Source: JBBDYG01 sp040901765 (GTDB taxonomy: Bacteria > Planctomycetota > Planctomycetia > Pirellulales > Lacipirellulaceae). Taken from it: a DNA stretch of 64,000 bases. Below are positions 9,124-18,072 of this stretch, in pieces. The stretch is taken from contig JBBDYG010000092.1 in the NCBI GenBank assembly GCA_040901765.1, positions 1 to 64,000 of the forward strand, in the 5' to 3' direction. The notes under the pieces are model-generated. The model was given only the letters and a program-made list of their open reading frames with translations. It ran no database searches and was not told the origin of the DNA. Positions within the stretch are counted from its first letter, which is position 1, and each line of letters opens with the position of its first letter. The position numbers and the translations under genes were made by a program.

Positions 9124-10582
9124 GGATAATTTCGTGGGCCTCGGAAACTTGTTGCTGATGGTAGAACTTCATTAGCACATTACGAGTCAATTGATAACGA
9201 TAGTCAGCGGCCCCGCGGACGTCGCTAACGGGCGATATTTCGCTCGCGGCAATGTTGGCTGCCGCACGCATTGTGGCTTCGTCAAACAGCTTACCCTTCA
9301 GAAAGGCTTCGGTCTTGCGAGCGCGAACGACTGTGGGTCCAACAGCACCCAGCGCGAAGCGGATGTCAACGACTCGGTTGTCCTGAAGTTGCATAAGAAT
9401 CGCCGCCGTAAAGGTCGAGATATCGAGATCTCGCCGACGAGATACCTTGTAAAGACGAAGATGTTGAGTCGCGGAAAGCAGCGGTACTCTGATCCGGGCC
9501 AACAGTTCTCCAGGCCGGAGATCAAATTGCTTATATGCAAGATAAAAGTCGGTGATCGGCACGACCCTCTTTCCGCGGGCGCTGCACAGTTCCAGTTCGG
9601 CTTCCATGACAAGTAAAAACGGAAGCGAATCGGCGATTGGCGAGGCGTTGATAATGTTGCCGCCGATCGTACCCATGTGACGAATTTGCGGCGAGCCAAA
9701 CACGGAGACGATGCGAGCAAGTTCTGGAACCTCCTCGCGGCAAATCGTCTCAATTTGGCTCCAGGTCGCCCGTGCCCCTGCGATCAGAGTCGGGCCGTCA
9801 GCGCCATGCTCAATGCCCGCGTCTCCCAAACCCTCGATGCGGTTCAGATCAAGCACTACCGACGGCGCGATAATGCCCTTGTTGATCTGGACGCCGACGT
9901 CCGTTGCACCGGCGACCACTTTGGCGCTCAGGTTTCGTTTCAAGAATTCTAATGCATCGCTTAGACGAGTCGGGCCGAAGAGCCGCCCGGGTTGACCATA
10001 TATTTCGGTTTCAATCCCGAAGGGTGCCTGTGACTCGGCAGCTAATTCGTTCAACATCGTTTCAGGTGGATATCGATCGTTGAGCGACTGCACTTGAAGG
10101 TCGCCAAGTTGCTTGCCGGCTTCAAAAATCGACACGTAGCCTGTGCAGCGGCAGAGATTGCCGGTGAGGCCTTGCGGCCAGTCCTCTTCATCCAGTTGGC
10201 GGCTCTCTTCCAACAGCCCGGTCATCGACATCACGAATCCCGGCGTGCAGAAGCCGCACTGCGAAGCGTGGCAGCCCACCAGCGATTGTTGGACGGGGGT
10301 TAGCTCCTCCGACCCGCCAAGCCCTTCGACGGTGACGATGTGCCGGCCATCAAGTTGAAACATCAGGGCGATGCAAGAATCGATCGAACGATACTGTAAA
10401 TGTTCGCCAGCAGGCTGGCCGACCAGCACGGTACAAGAGCCGCAGTCTCCTTCGGAACAGACGATTTTCGTTCCCACCAAACCGAGCCGACCGCGCAGAA
10501 AATCGCTAAGGGTCAGCCAGCAATCCGCACCGCGGACCAAATGGCGGCGTCCGTTGATAAAGACAAGCAAATAGTCGCGCAT
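9116..10582 (-). CDS. xdhA: Xanthine dehydrogenase, FeS/FAD subunit
   Basis: A 488-residue small subunit that passes electrons from Moco through two 2Fe-2S clusters to FAD and NAD+. The plant-ferredoxin-like cluster motif CSEGDCGSC is at about residues 42-50. The second cluster uses CGFCTPG and LCRCTGY. The FAD domain begins near residue 195 and includes KVVAGATDVG and GTIGGNIINASPIADS. Iron-sulfur and FAD domains are fused, as in many bacterial XdhA proteins. It is the first gene of the minus-strand xdh operon, reading away from the amidohydrolase operon. Confidence 0.95.
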   Translation of the reverse strand: MRDYLLVFINGRRHLVRGADCWLTLSDFLRGRLGLVGTKIVCSEGDCGSCTVLVGQPAGEHLQYRSIDSCIALMFQLDGRHIVTVEGLGGSEELTPVQQSLVGCHASQCGFCTPGFVMSMTGLLEESRQLDEEDWPQGLTGNLCRCTGYVSIFEAGKQLGDLQVQSLNDRYPPETMLNELAAESQAPFGIETEIYGQPGRLFGPTRLSDALEFLKRNLSAKVVAGATDVGVQINKGIIAPSVVLDLNRIEGLGDAGIEHGADGPTLIAGARATWSQIETICREEVPELARIVSVFGSPQIRHMGTIGGNIINASPIADSLPFLLVMEAELELCSARGKRVVPITDFYLAYKQFDLRPGELLARIRVPLLSATQHLRLYKVSRRRDLDISTFTAAILMQLQDNRVVDIRFALGAVGPTVVRARKTEAFLKGKLFDEATMRAAANIAASEISPVSDVRGAADYRYQLTRNVLMKFYHQQQVSEAHEIIHV

Positions 10583-10621
10583 GGACGGTCGGATATCGGC
10601 GGTTTGCCCGAGTTGACCATT

Positions 10622-10637
10622 CGGAACTCGTATTCCG
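10622..10637. promoter_or_regulatory. Possible operator in the xdhA / amidohydrolase divergent region
   Basis: CGGAA and TTCCG form an inverted repeat separated by 6 bases, immediately upstream of the plus-strand promoter candidate and within the 180-base divergent intergenic region. The position would suit a regulator controlling both operons. The palindrome is short, and no regulator gene lies beside it. Confidence 0.3.
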
Positions 10638-10638
10638 C

Positions 10639-10667
10639 TTGGATGACGGGCGTTATGTCAATATACT
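10639..10667 (+). promoter_or_regulatory. Promoter candidate for the allantoate/urate operon
   Basis: TTGGAT at 10639-10644 and TATACT at 10662-10667 are separated by 17 bases, a good match to a housekeeping promoter. It lies about 95 bases upstream of the first ATG of the plus-strand purine operon. No equally good minus-strand promoter was seen for xdhA, although TTGACA occurs on that strand at 10661-10656. Confidence 0.45.
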
Positions 10668-10762
10668 CTTTTTCTGACCCCGGAACTAACCGCATGGCGG
10701 CCAGGCTTTGAGTCGCCGGCCACTGCTAATCGCTGGGTATCCGCTTGAAACATCCTTCGGCC

Positions 10763-12064
10763 ATGGATATGACGACGCACTCCACACTGCCCGTGGATGG
10801 TTTGTCGAGCCGCTGCCGGTCGGCGGCAGAGCGAATAATGGATCGCTGCAACGACTTGGCCGCCTGCACTGAGGATCCGACGCAGCTCACGCGCAGGTTC
10901 TGCTCGCCGGCGATGGTGGCGGCCCACCAAAAGTTGCGACATTGGATGACCGCTACTGGAATGCCGACGCGGCTTGATCCGCTAGCAAACTTAATTGGCC
11001 GTTTCGATCGGTCGACGAGTGACCGGCCGACGGGGCAGGTTCTGCTCGTCGGTTCTCATTTGGATACCGTGGTGAACGCCGGCCGCTACGATGGCCCACT
11101 GGGCGTGCTCATCGGCCTCGGACTAGCGGAATTGTTGCGTGCCGAATCGGCTCGGATGCCGTTCGCTATCGACGTGATCGGATTTTGCGAAGAGGAAGGC
11201 ATCCGTTATCGCACGCCGTTCATCGGCTCGCGTGCCGTGGCTGGCAATTTCGATTCTGCCTTGCTTGATCGAGTGGATGAGTGCGGGGTTTCCATGCGGT
11301 CAGCGGTCGAGTCATTCCGAAAGACCGCGTCGGATTGCGTTGATACAGTTGGCTATGATCGCGAAAAGGTCGTTGGCTACATTGAGCCACACATCGAACA
11401 AGGACCGGTCCTGGAGCAGGAAAGCCTTCCGGTCGGCATCGTGACAGCTATTGCCGGTCAAACGCGGGCTGCGGTACGTTTTATCGGCAGGGCAGGACAT
11501 GCTGGCACCGTGCCAATGTCGTTGCGGCACGATGCGCTCGCCGGGGCGGCAGAGTGGATAATGCAGGTGGAATCCATCGGCCGTCGGACGCCGGGCGCAG
11601 TTGCTACCGTTGCACAGATGGACGTGATTCCCAATGTATCCAATGTCCTGCCCGGCGAAGTACGGCTTCGTATTGACGCGCGGCATAGCGACAACTCGAC
11701 CCGCCACAATTTAGTCTCGGAGGTTCTTCGAGCGGGAAAATCAATCTCCGAAAAACGCGGCCTGAAATTTGTTGTTGATTGGCAGGAACACTATCCAGCG
11801 GTCCAAATGGACGCGGCACTGTCAACACGCCTTGCCGCTGCGGTCGCAGAGTCCGGCGTTCAGCCGCTCTCGCTTGTCAGCGGCGCCGGCCACGACGCGG
11901 CCGTGATGGCCGGCCGATTCCCCGCCGCCATGCTCTTCTTGCGCTGCCGCGGCGGCTTAAGCCATCATCCGGACGAGTCGGTCCGCGCCGACGATGTTGC
12001 CCTCGCACTGGAAGTATTGGTCCTCCTGGTTTACAAACTGGCTGCAGAATTCGCGCCCTCCTAG
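10763..12064 (+). CDS. allC: Allantoate amidohydrolase (M20 family)
   Basis: Binuclear-metal amidohydrolase of the M20/carbamoylase family, predicted to convert allantoate to ureidoglycine, CO2 and ammonia. Metal-ligand motifs are GSHLDTV, GRYDGPLG and CEEEG. Also present are HIEQGPVLE, the lid/dimer motif GRAGHAG, and SGAGHDA followed by RCRGGLSHHPDE. The SGAGHDA form is what is known from bacterial and plant allantoate amidohydrolases, and it separates this protein from the next gene. The start is set at ATG 10763; ATG 10769 and TTG 10745 are alternatives. It is the first gene of the operon, about 430 residues as usual for the family. Confidence 0.85.
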   Translation: MDMTTHSTLPVDGLSSRCRSAAERIMDRCNDLAACTEDPTQLTRRFCSPAMVAAHQKLRHWMTATGMPTRLDPLANLIGRFDRSTSDRPTGQVLLVGSHLDTVVNAGRYDGPLGVLIGLGLAELLRAESARMPFAIDVIGFCEEEGIRYRTPFIGSRAVAGNFDSALLDRVDECGVSMRSAVESFRKTASDCVDTVGYDREKVVGYIEPHIEQGPVLEQESLPVGIVTAIAGQTRAAVRFIGRAGHAGTVPMSLRHDALAGAAEWIMQVESIGRRTPGAVATVAQMDVIPNVSNVLPGEVRLRIDARHSDNSTRHNLVSEVLRAGKSISEKRGLKFVVDWQEHYPAVQMDAALSTRLAAAVAESGVQPLSLVSGAGHDAAVMAGRFPAAMLFLRCRGGLSHHPDESVRADDVALALEVLVLLVYKLAAEFAPS

Positions 12065-12105
12065 GCGCAATTGTCTCCTCCATTAACGTAAGAGGCGATC
12101 ACCTC

Positions 12106-13362
12106 GTGGCTCTCTCCGGTCTCACCATCGACTACACGCGCACCCAGCGGGAACTCGACCGGTTGGCGGAGTTTTCGAGCGTTTCGGCGCCTGCCGTGGG
12201 GCGAGTGATGCTCAGCGACGCCGACATGGCGGCCCGCGATTACCTTAAGTCGCTATTCGCGGACGCTGGTTTGCGCGTTCACACCGACCCGGCAGGCAAC
12301 GTATTCGCTCGCTGGATTGGAGCCGAGCCGAGCCTGCCGGCAGTGGTGACCGGTTCGCATACCGATGCGATCCCCTATTCCGGCAAGTATGATGGAACGG
12401 TCGGCGTACTGGGCGGTCTGGAAGCGATCCGGTCGCTGCAGCGGTGCAATTTTCAGCCGCGGAGGTCACTCGAGTTGTTGATGTTCACATCGGAGGAACC
12501 GACGCGTTACGGCGTGGGCTGCTTGGGCAGCCGATTGTTGTCTGGCTCCTTGGAGCCGTCGAGAGCCGACGCCTTATTGGATGAATCGGCTGATGCGTTC
12601 TCCGAACTGCGCCAGCGAAGGGGTTTTTCCGGTTCACTGTCGGACGTACGGCTGGCAGAAGGGCATTACCACGCGTTTGTCGAACTCCATACCGAACAAG
12701 GCCCACTGCTCGAGCGCGACGGATTGCCGATCGGCATTGTAACGGCGATTGCCGCCCCGGCGGCGATTCGCGTCACGTACACGGGTGAAGGCGGGCATGC
12801 GGGGGCGGTGTTGATGCCCGATCGACGCGATGCCCTGCTGCCGGCGGCGGAGCTCGCGCTCGAAGTGGACCGGGCCGCGCGAGGCAGCGGCAGTCTCGAC
12901 ACCGTCGCAACAATGGGCCTGTTGCAGGTGCATCCCGGCGCTGTGAACGGCATCCCGAGCCGGACTTACATGGAGATCGACGTTCGCGACGTGCAACTTG
13001 GGCGTCGAGACCAGGTTCTCAGCCACATCGAAGAATTAGCCATGCGGATTGGAGCGCGGCGCAATGTGGAAGCATCCGTCGAGCGAATTAACGCCGATCC
13101 CCCCGCACAGTGCGACCCGCAGATTGCCGCAACGATCGAGGCCGCATGTCACGACGCAGGGCTGCAATATCAGCGGATGATCAGCCGGGCCTATCACGAT
13201 TCTCTGTTCATGGCGCTCCTCTGCCCGATTGGCATGATCTTCATTCCTTGCCGCGGCGGAGTGAGTCATCGGCCGGATGAATATTCATCGCCGGAGGCGA
13301 TTGGCGCGGGTGTGGAGGTTCTTGCTCGAACATTAGCACAGTTGGCGGAGATTGCGCCATGA
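12106..13362 (+). CDS. Ureidoglycolate amidohydrolase-like M20 enzyme
   Basis: Second M20 paralogue, 418 residues, predicted to hydrolyse ureidoglycolate to glyoxylate, ammonia and CO2. It keeps GSHTDAIPYSGKYDG, TSEEPTRYG, HTEQGPLLERDG and GEGGHAG. In place of SGAGHDA it has SRAYHDSLFMA, followed by GMIFIPCRGGVSHRPDEYSS, which from memory is the plant ureidoglycolate amidohydrolase pattern. The start is the GTG at 12106, with AGAGG about 10 bases upstream and 41 bases after the previous stop. The frame is open further upstream, but that part overlaps allC and looks non-coding. The stop overlaps the uricase ATG by 4 bases. Allantoate or another N-carbamoyl substrate is the main alternative. 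Confidence 0.8.
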   Translation: MALSGLTIDYTRTQRELDRLAEFSSVSAPAVGRVMLSDADMAARDYLKSLFADAGLRVHTDPAGNVFARWIGAEPSLPAVVTGSHTDAIPYSGKYDGTVGVLGGLEAIRSLQRCNFQPRRSLELLMFTSEEPTRYGVGCLGSRLLSGSLEPSRADALLDESADAFSELRQRRGFSGSLSDVRLAEGHYHAFVELHTEQGPLLERDGLPIGIVTAIAAPAAIRVTYTGEGGHAGAVLMPDRRDALLPAAELALEVDRAARGSGSLDTVATMGLLQVHPGAVNGIPSRTYMEIDVRDVQLGRRDQVLSHIEELAMRIGARRNVEASVERINADPPAQCDPQIAATIEAACHDAGLQYQRMISRAYHDSLFMALLCPIGMIFIPCRGGVSHRPDEYSSPEAIGAGVEVLARTLAQLAEIAP

Positions 13363-14249
13363 AGGTCATTCTTTGGCAGGATAGCTATGGGAAGTCGCGA
13401 GTTAGGCTGGCCAAAGTTCATCGAGAGGGGAAAACCCATGAAGTCGTCGAGCTATCGGTAGACATCGAACTGAGCGGTGATTTCTCCGCCGCGTATACAG
13501 ATGGCGATAACCACTTGGTGATTCCGACCGATACGATGAAGAACACCGTATATGCCCTTGCACGGCAGCACGACGTGCGGGCACTGGAACCGTTTTCCGG
13601 GCTGCTGGCGCGGCACTTCCTCGGCAACTTTTCCCATGTGGATTTGGCGCGCGTCCAGATTGTCGAACATGCCTGGCGGAGACTTGAAATCGACGGATAT
13701 CCCTGTTCGCAATCGTTCCTTGGCAGCACTTCCGAGCAATTCACATGTTCCGCAACCGCCGTGCGCGGGGCCGATGAGGAGATCGAATGCAACATGCTGA
13801 CCGGCATACAAGGCTTGTCGCTGATGAAGACTGCCGAGTCGGGGTTCGCTGGATTTCTACACGACCAATACACAACGCTTGCCGATACCGACGACCGGAT
13901 TCTGGCCACGACGGTTGCCGCGGAATGGTCGTACGAATCGCCGCCGACGGATTTTCGGGCAGCGCGGGAGCGAGTCCGAGTCACACTCATCGAGGCTTTT
14001 GCGGCCAAGTACAGCCCCTCGGTGCAGGCAACCCTGAACGACATGGCTACCGCCGTTTTTTCCTTATCGGCCGAAGCCAATGTAGATTCCATTCGACTGG
14101 AGATGCCGAACCAACATCGACTATTGGTGAATCTTGCGCCTTTTGGTCTGGACAATCCAAACGAGATATTTGTGCCAACCGACGAACCGTTTGGCAAGAT
14201 ATGTGCCGAGTTCATCCGCGAGCCGCTTACCGAAGAGTCGAAGCCGTGA
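13359..14249 (+). CDS. uox: Uricase (factor-independent urate hydroxylase)
   Basis: A 296-residue T-fold uricase that oxidises urate to 5-hydroxyisourate using O2 and no cofactor. The catalytic triad is visible as Lys12 (YGKSRV), Thr57 (IPTDTMKNTVY) and His253 (MPNQHRLLVNL). The C-terminal NPNEIFVPTDEP motif is also typical. It starts with a 4-base ATGA overlap with the preceding amidohydrolase and ends with a GTGA overlap into allantoinase. With HIU hydrolase and OHCU decarboxylase downstream, urate should reach S-allantoin enzymatically. Confidence 0.95.
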   Translation: MKVILWQDSYGKSRVRLAKVHREGKTHEVVELSVDIELSGDFSAAYTDGDNHLVIPTDTMKNTVYALARQHDVRALEPFSGLLARHFLGNFSHVDLARVQIVEHAWRRLEIDGYPCSQSFLGSTSEQFTCSATAVRGADEEIECNMLTGIQGLSLMKTAESGFAGFLHDQYTTLADTDDRILATTVAAEWSYESPPTDFRAARERVRVTLIEAFAAKYSPSVQATLNDMATAVFSLSAEANVDSIRLEMPNQHRLLVNLAPFGLDNPNEIFVPTDEPFGKICAEFIREPLTEESKP

Positions 14250-15589
14250 CGTCGCGATGGGGACTGATGAGTTCGCGCGTGGTAACGCCTCATGGCGTCG
14301 GACCTGCGGTTGTAGTGATCGATGGCGAGCATATTGTTGCCGTTTGTTCCGTTGTGGACACGAAGGAGCGTTTTCCGATCACTGACATGGCCGATCTCGT
14401 CATCTCGCCGGGCGTGATTGACAGCCACGTTCATGTGAATGAACCAGGTCGAACTGAATGGGAGGGTTTTGCGACCGCAACCCGCGCCGCCGCAGCGGGC
14501 GGCGTAACGACCTTGATCGACATGCCCCTTAATAGTAGCCCGGTGACGACGACGGTGGCAGCGATGCGGGCCAAGCAGGAGGCCGCTAGGGCCCAGTGCT
14601 ACGTCGATGTGGGCCTTTACGGCGGCCTGATTCCCGGCACCGCACAACACATTGATGCCTTGATCGACGCGGGGGTTTGTGGCATCAAGGCATTCTTGTG
14701 CGACTCGGGACTCGATGAGTTCCCAGCCTCGGCGGAACATAACTTGCGACAGGTGTTGCCCACGCTCGCAGCGCGACGCATCCCATTGCTTGTTCATGCG
14801 GAGCTTCAGGGTGCGCCAGTAGTTATGCTGGCAAACGCTACAAGCTATCGGCAATACGAAGCATCGCGGCCCCGCGATTGGGAGCGCGCGGCGATCGAAC
14901 TGCTTATAAGTCTGTGCCGAGAGTACCAAGCACCGATCCATATCGTCCACCTTGCCAACGCGGAATCGCTCGACTTGATTCGAGCGGCGCGACGGGAAGG
15001 GCTGCCTCTTACGGTTGAGACCTGTCCTCACTATCTTCATTTCGCTGCCGAAGAGATTCCCGATGGGGATACCCGATTCAAATGCGCGCCGCCGATCCGC
15101 TCGGAACGCGATCGCGAACGATTGTGGAATGCGCTCGCAGAGCGCGTGATTGATACGATCGGCTCGGATCATTCGCCATGTCCTCCCATCATGAAGAGCC
15201 TTGAAACGAACGATTTCGGCGAGGCCTGGGGCGGTATTGCTTCGCTACAATTGACGCTATCGACTGTGTGGACCGGTGCGCGCCAGCGCGGACTGGGGGT
15301 GGAGCGGCTCGCTGAATGGCTGTCGGCGAACCCCGCGAAGCTTGTCGGTCTTGCTTCTCACAAAGGTTGTATTGTCTCTGGATTCGACGCTGATCTGGTA
15401 GTGTGGGATCCTGACGCGCGATGGACTGTACGATGTGAAGCACTTCATCACCGGCATAAGTTGACCCCGTACGACGGCCAACAACTGTGGGGAACGGTCG
15501 AGCGGACTTACGTCCGAGGTCAGCTTGCCTACGCGGGCGGAGGGCATTCGATGGAACCCGTGGGCCGCCTGTTGATGCGACCCGAGTAG
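14246..15589 (+). CDS. allB: Allantoinase
   Basis: A 447-residue cyclic amidohydrolase that opens the allantoin ring to allantoate. Motifs are GVIDSHVHVNEPG (HxH metal ligands), GIKAFLCDSG (carbamylated-lysine site), LVHAEL, IHIVHLANAES and GSDHSPC, in the expected order. The GTG at 14246 overlaps the uricase stop as GTGA and gives an N-terminus with the usual first beta strand (WGLMSSRVVTPHG). ATG 14267 is the alternative. The frame also continues upstream through uricase, which is not credible as coding. OHCU decarboxylase starts 5 bases after the stop. Confidence 0.93.
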   Translation: MTSRWGLMSSRVVTPHGVGPAVVVIDGEHIVAVCSVVDTKERFPITDMADLVISPGVIDSHVHVNEPGRTEWEGFATATRAAAAGGVTTLIDMPLNSSPVTTTVAAMRAKQEAARAQCYVDVGLYGGLIPGTAQHIDALIDAGVCGIKAFLCDSGLDEFPASAEHNLRQVLPTLAARRIPLLVHAELQGAPVVMLANATSYRQYEASRPRDWERAAIELLISLCREYQAPIHIVHLANAESLDLIRAARREGLPLTVETCPHYLHFAAEEIPDGDTRFKCAPPIRSERDRERLWNALAERVIDTIGSDHSPCPPIMKSLETNDFGEAWGGIASLQLTLSTVWTGARQRGLGVERLAEWLSANPAKLVGLASHKGCIVSGFDADLVVWDPDARWTVRCEALHHRHKLTPYDGQQLWGTVERTYVRGQLAYAGGGHSMEPVGRLLMRPE

Positions 15590-15594
15590 AGACC

Positions 15595-16101
15595 ATGTCG
15601 ATCGCGCAGACCATCAACGAACTATCGCAATCCGCCGCCAACGACGCGCTCGCTCGGTGTTGCGCTTCGCGGGCGTGGGTCGCGGGGATGCTCGCTAAAC
15701 GTCCATTCAATTCCGATGGTGAACTATCGGCCTTGGCAACCAAACTATGGTGGTCATTGTCTCCGGAAGCGTGGCTCGAGGCCTTTGCGGCCCATCCGAT
15801 GATTGGCGATGCGGCGTCGCTTCGCGAGCGGTTCGCTAACACAAGCGATTGGACCAGCAGCGAACAAGCGGGGATCAGCGACGCCGACGAGAAAACCCTA
15901 CATCGGCTGGCCGACGCCAACCGCCAGTATCGCGAAAAGTTTGGATACATTTTTATTGTGTCTGCTACGAGCAAGACGGCCGTCGAGATGCTTGCTATTC
16001 TGGAGGAGCGACTTGCACACAATCCCGCGATCGAACTGCCGCTAGCCGCGGCCGAGCAGTTAAAGATAACGCACCTTCGTTTACAGAAGCTTGCGAAATG
16101 A
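15595..16101 (+). CDS. uraD: OHCU decarboxylase
   Basis: A 168-residue 2-oxo-4-hydroxy-4-carboxy-5-ureidoimidazoline decarboxylase, the last step from urate to S-allantoin. The catalytic histidine motif AHPMIGD puts His67 at the family position. The family segments around SSEQAG and FGYIFIVSA are present, and the length fits. The ATG at 15595 lies 5 bases after the allB stop. The gene ends with a 4-base ATGA overlap with the HIU hydrolase gene, so the two accessory urate enzymes are probably translated together. Confidence 0.93.
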   Translation: MSIAQTINELSQSAANDALARCCASRAWVAGMLAKRPFNSDGELSALATKLWWSLSPEAWLEAFAAHPMIGDAASLRERFANTSDWTSSEQAGISDADEKTLHRLADANRQYREKFGYIFIVSATSKTAVEMLAILEERLAHNPAIELPLAAAEQLKITHLRLQKLAK

Positions 16102-16445
16102 ATGCCAACAGCCCCATCACGACGCACGTTCTCGACACGGCATTGGGACGTCCGGCGGAGGATCTGCGCGTCGTGTTGTCGCGATTTGACGGCGAAGGTT
16201 GGAGCACGCTCGGAAACGGCCAAACGGACCGCGGTGGACGAATCGCCGACCTGTTGCGCGCGGATGCTCTCTCGATCGGCCGTTACCGACTTACCTTCGC
16301 GACCGGCGAATACCATGTACGAGTCGGGATGGAGACCTTTTATCCGGAAGTCATCATCGAATTTAACGTCACCGCCGCACAGGAGCACTATCACATCCCG
16401 CTGCTGCTTAGTCCGTATGGCTATTCGACGTATCGCGGAAGCTGA
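16098..16445 (+). CDS. uraH: 5-hydroxyisourate hydrolase
   Basis: A 115-residue transthyretin-like protein that hydrolyses 5-hydroxyisourate to OHCU. The N-terminal ITTHVLDTALGRPAEDL segment carries the first active-site histidine. The C-terminus YHIPLLLSPYGYSTYRGS ends in the YRGS tetrapeptide diagnostic of the enzyme as opposed to transthyretin. The start overlaps the uraD stop by 4 bases. It is the last gene of the purine operon. The next gene, a sulfatase, begins 36 bases later with its own ribosome-binding site. Confidence 0.95.
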   Translation: MNANSPITTHVLDTALGRPAEDLRVVLSRFDGEGWSTLGNGQTDRGGRIADLLRADALSIGRYRLTFATGEYHVRVGMETFYPEVIIEFNVTAAQEHYHIPLLLSPYGYSTYRGS

Positions 16446-16481
16446 ACGCCGGCGAAGTAATGCGGAGAGGTGATTGGTTTT

Positions 16482-17837
16482 ATGAAACTTTGCACTTTGC
16501 TTGTCGCTGCGTTGTCGTTTGGCATTTGTTGTGAAATCCTCGCCGCAGCGCCGCCAAACATTATCGTGCTGGTAACCGACGATCATCGGGCCGATTCGCT
16601 TGGCTGCGCGGGGACGCCGATTCTTCACACGCCGAATCTCGACGAGTTCGCTAGGCAAGGGGTGCGGTTCGAGAATGCGTTTGTGACTACCAGCATCTGC
16701 GCCATGAGCCGGGCGACGATGATGCTCGGCCAGTACCAGTCGCGGCATGGGATCGACGACTTCCAAACTTCGCTTTCGCCCGCGCAGCGCGATGCAAGTT
16801 ATTTTGGGCGACTGAAGCAGGAGGGATATTACCTCGGCTTCATCGGCAAGTGGGGCGTCGCGGAGCCGTCGCGGGAACTGTTCGATTTTGATCGCGGGTT
16901 TCCGGGGCAGGGGCGGTTTTTTGATCCCAAGCACCCGGAGCGCCCGCACTTGACGATTCGCATGGGCAATCAGGCGTTCAAGTTTCTCGACGAATGCCCC
17001 GCGGATCGGCCGTTTTGTTTGTCGATTAGCTTCAAAGCGGCGCATATTCAGGACGGCGACAAGGAGACGCCGTATCCGTTTGAGCCGGACCTTGCCGACC
17101 TTTACGCCGACGAGGAAATTCCGCGCTATCCGCTTTCGGAGTCGGAGTTCATCGCCAAGCAGCCGCCGTTCTTGCAGTCGAACGAGGCCCGCGTGCGGTG
17201 GGCAATTAGCTTCGATACGGATGAAAAATATCAACGGAATGTGAAGGGACATTACCGGCAAATCAGCGGCGTTGATCGTGTAGTCGGGCGGATTCGCCGT
17301 AAGCTCGCTGAACTGGGTCACGACAAGAACACCGTGATCCTGTTCACTTCGGACAATGGCTATTTCCTCGGCGACCGTGGCTGGGCCGGCAAGTGGTTTG
17401 CGCACGAAGCGTCGATTCGCGTGCCGTTGATTATTTACGACCCGCGCATGCCGCGCGATCAGGCCGGCAAGGTTCGAGAAGAATTCGCGCTGAACATCGA
17501 CCTCGCGCCGACGGTGCTCGACTTCGCGGGACTTGAGCCTTCCGAGGGAATGCAGGGCGTATCCCTGAAGCCGATTGTCGAAGGCCAGACGCCGAGCGAC
17601 TGGCGGACGGAGTTCTACTACGAGCACACTTATCAGCCCGAAACCATTCCGTCGAGCGAAGCGGTCCGCACCGAGCGGTATAAGTACATTCGCTATCTCG
17701 GGCGGGATTTCGAGGAGTTTTACGATCTTGAAACTGATCCGATCGAGGCGAACAACCTGATCGACGATCCGAAGTCGCAGCAACTCGTCGCAGAGTTGAA
17801 GGATCGGTTGACGGAACTCCGAGAAGCAGCGAAGTGA
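16482..17837 (+). CDS. Secreted sulfatase
   Basis: A 451-residue arylsulfatase-family enzyme with a signal peptide ending about residue 23 (EILAAA). The metal motif is NIIVLVTDDHRADS. Cys73 in SICAMSR is the formylglycine site, with Met where Pro or Ala is more usual. Later motifs are GKWGVAEP, LFTSDNGYFLGDRGWAGKW and the C-terminal EFYDLETDPIEANNL. The ATG at 16482 is preferred because GGAGAGG lies 11 bases upstream; GTG 16470 is an in-frame alternative. It follows the purine operon closely but is probably unrelated in function. Confidence 0.9.
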   Translation: MKLCTLLVAALSFGICCEILAAAPPNIIVLVTDDHRADSLGCAGTPILHTPNLDEFARQGVRFENAFVTTSICAMSRATMMLGQYQSRHGIDDFQTSLSPAQRDASYFGRLKQEGYYLGFIGKWGVAEPSRELFDFDRGFPGQGRFFDPKHPERPHLTIRMGNQAFKFLDECPADRPFCLSISFKAAHIQDGDKETPYPFEPDLADLYADEEIPRYPLSESEFIAKQPPFLQSNEARVRWAISFDTDEKYQRNVKGHYRQISGVDRVVGRIRRKLAELGHDKNTVILFTSDNGYFLGDRGWAGKWFAHEASIRVPLIIYDPRMPRDQAGKVREEFALNIDLAPTVLDFAGLEPSEGMQGVSLKPIVEGQTPSDWRTEFYYEHTYQPETIPSSEAVRTERYKYIRYLGRDFEEFYDLETDPIEANNLIDDPKSQQLVAELKDRLTELREAAK

Positions 17838-17934
17838 TTTTACCACGGATTGCTCGGATTTTTCGGATGAGTCGAAATTCTGAACCGTCGAATGTGATGC
17901 AACTGCAATACTTATACCGAATGCATACAAGCTA

Positions 17935-18057
17935 TTGCACCACGGAGCCACGGCGGGCACGGAGTAACAACAGGATGAAGGAATAGAAGTAGGTTTGTTT
18001 AGTTCTCTGCCGAGTACGCTTTTTCTCCGTGTACTCTGTGCCACCGTGGTGAATTGA
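17935..18057. repeat. Long imperfect palindrome (CACCACGGAG type)
   Basis: The left arm at about 17935-17967 (CACCACGGAGCCACGG and following) pairs imperfectly with the right arm at about 18023-18057 (TCCGTGTACTCTGTGCCACC and following), around a loop of about 55 bases. The arms are built from short degenerate tandem units. It lies between the sulfatase and the enolase-superfamily gene and ends just before the GTG start region of the latter. Confidence 0.7.
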
Positions 18058-18072
18058 ACTTTCGTTCGGACT

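Noticed and set aside
13418..15172. 584-residue open frame on the minus strand
   Set aside because: It is antisense to uricase and allantoinase and has no protein-like features.
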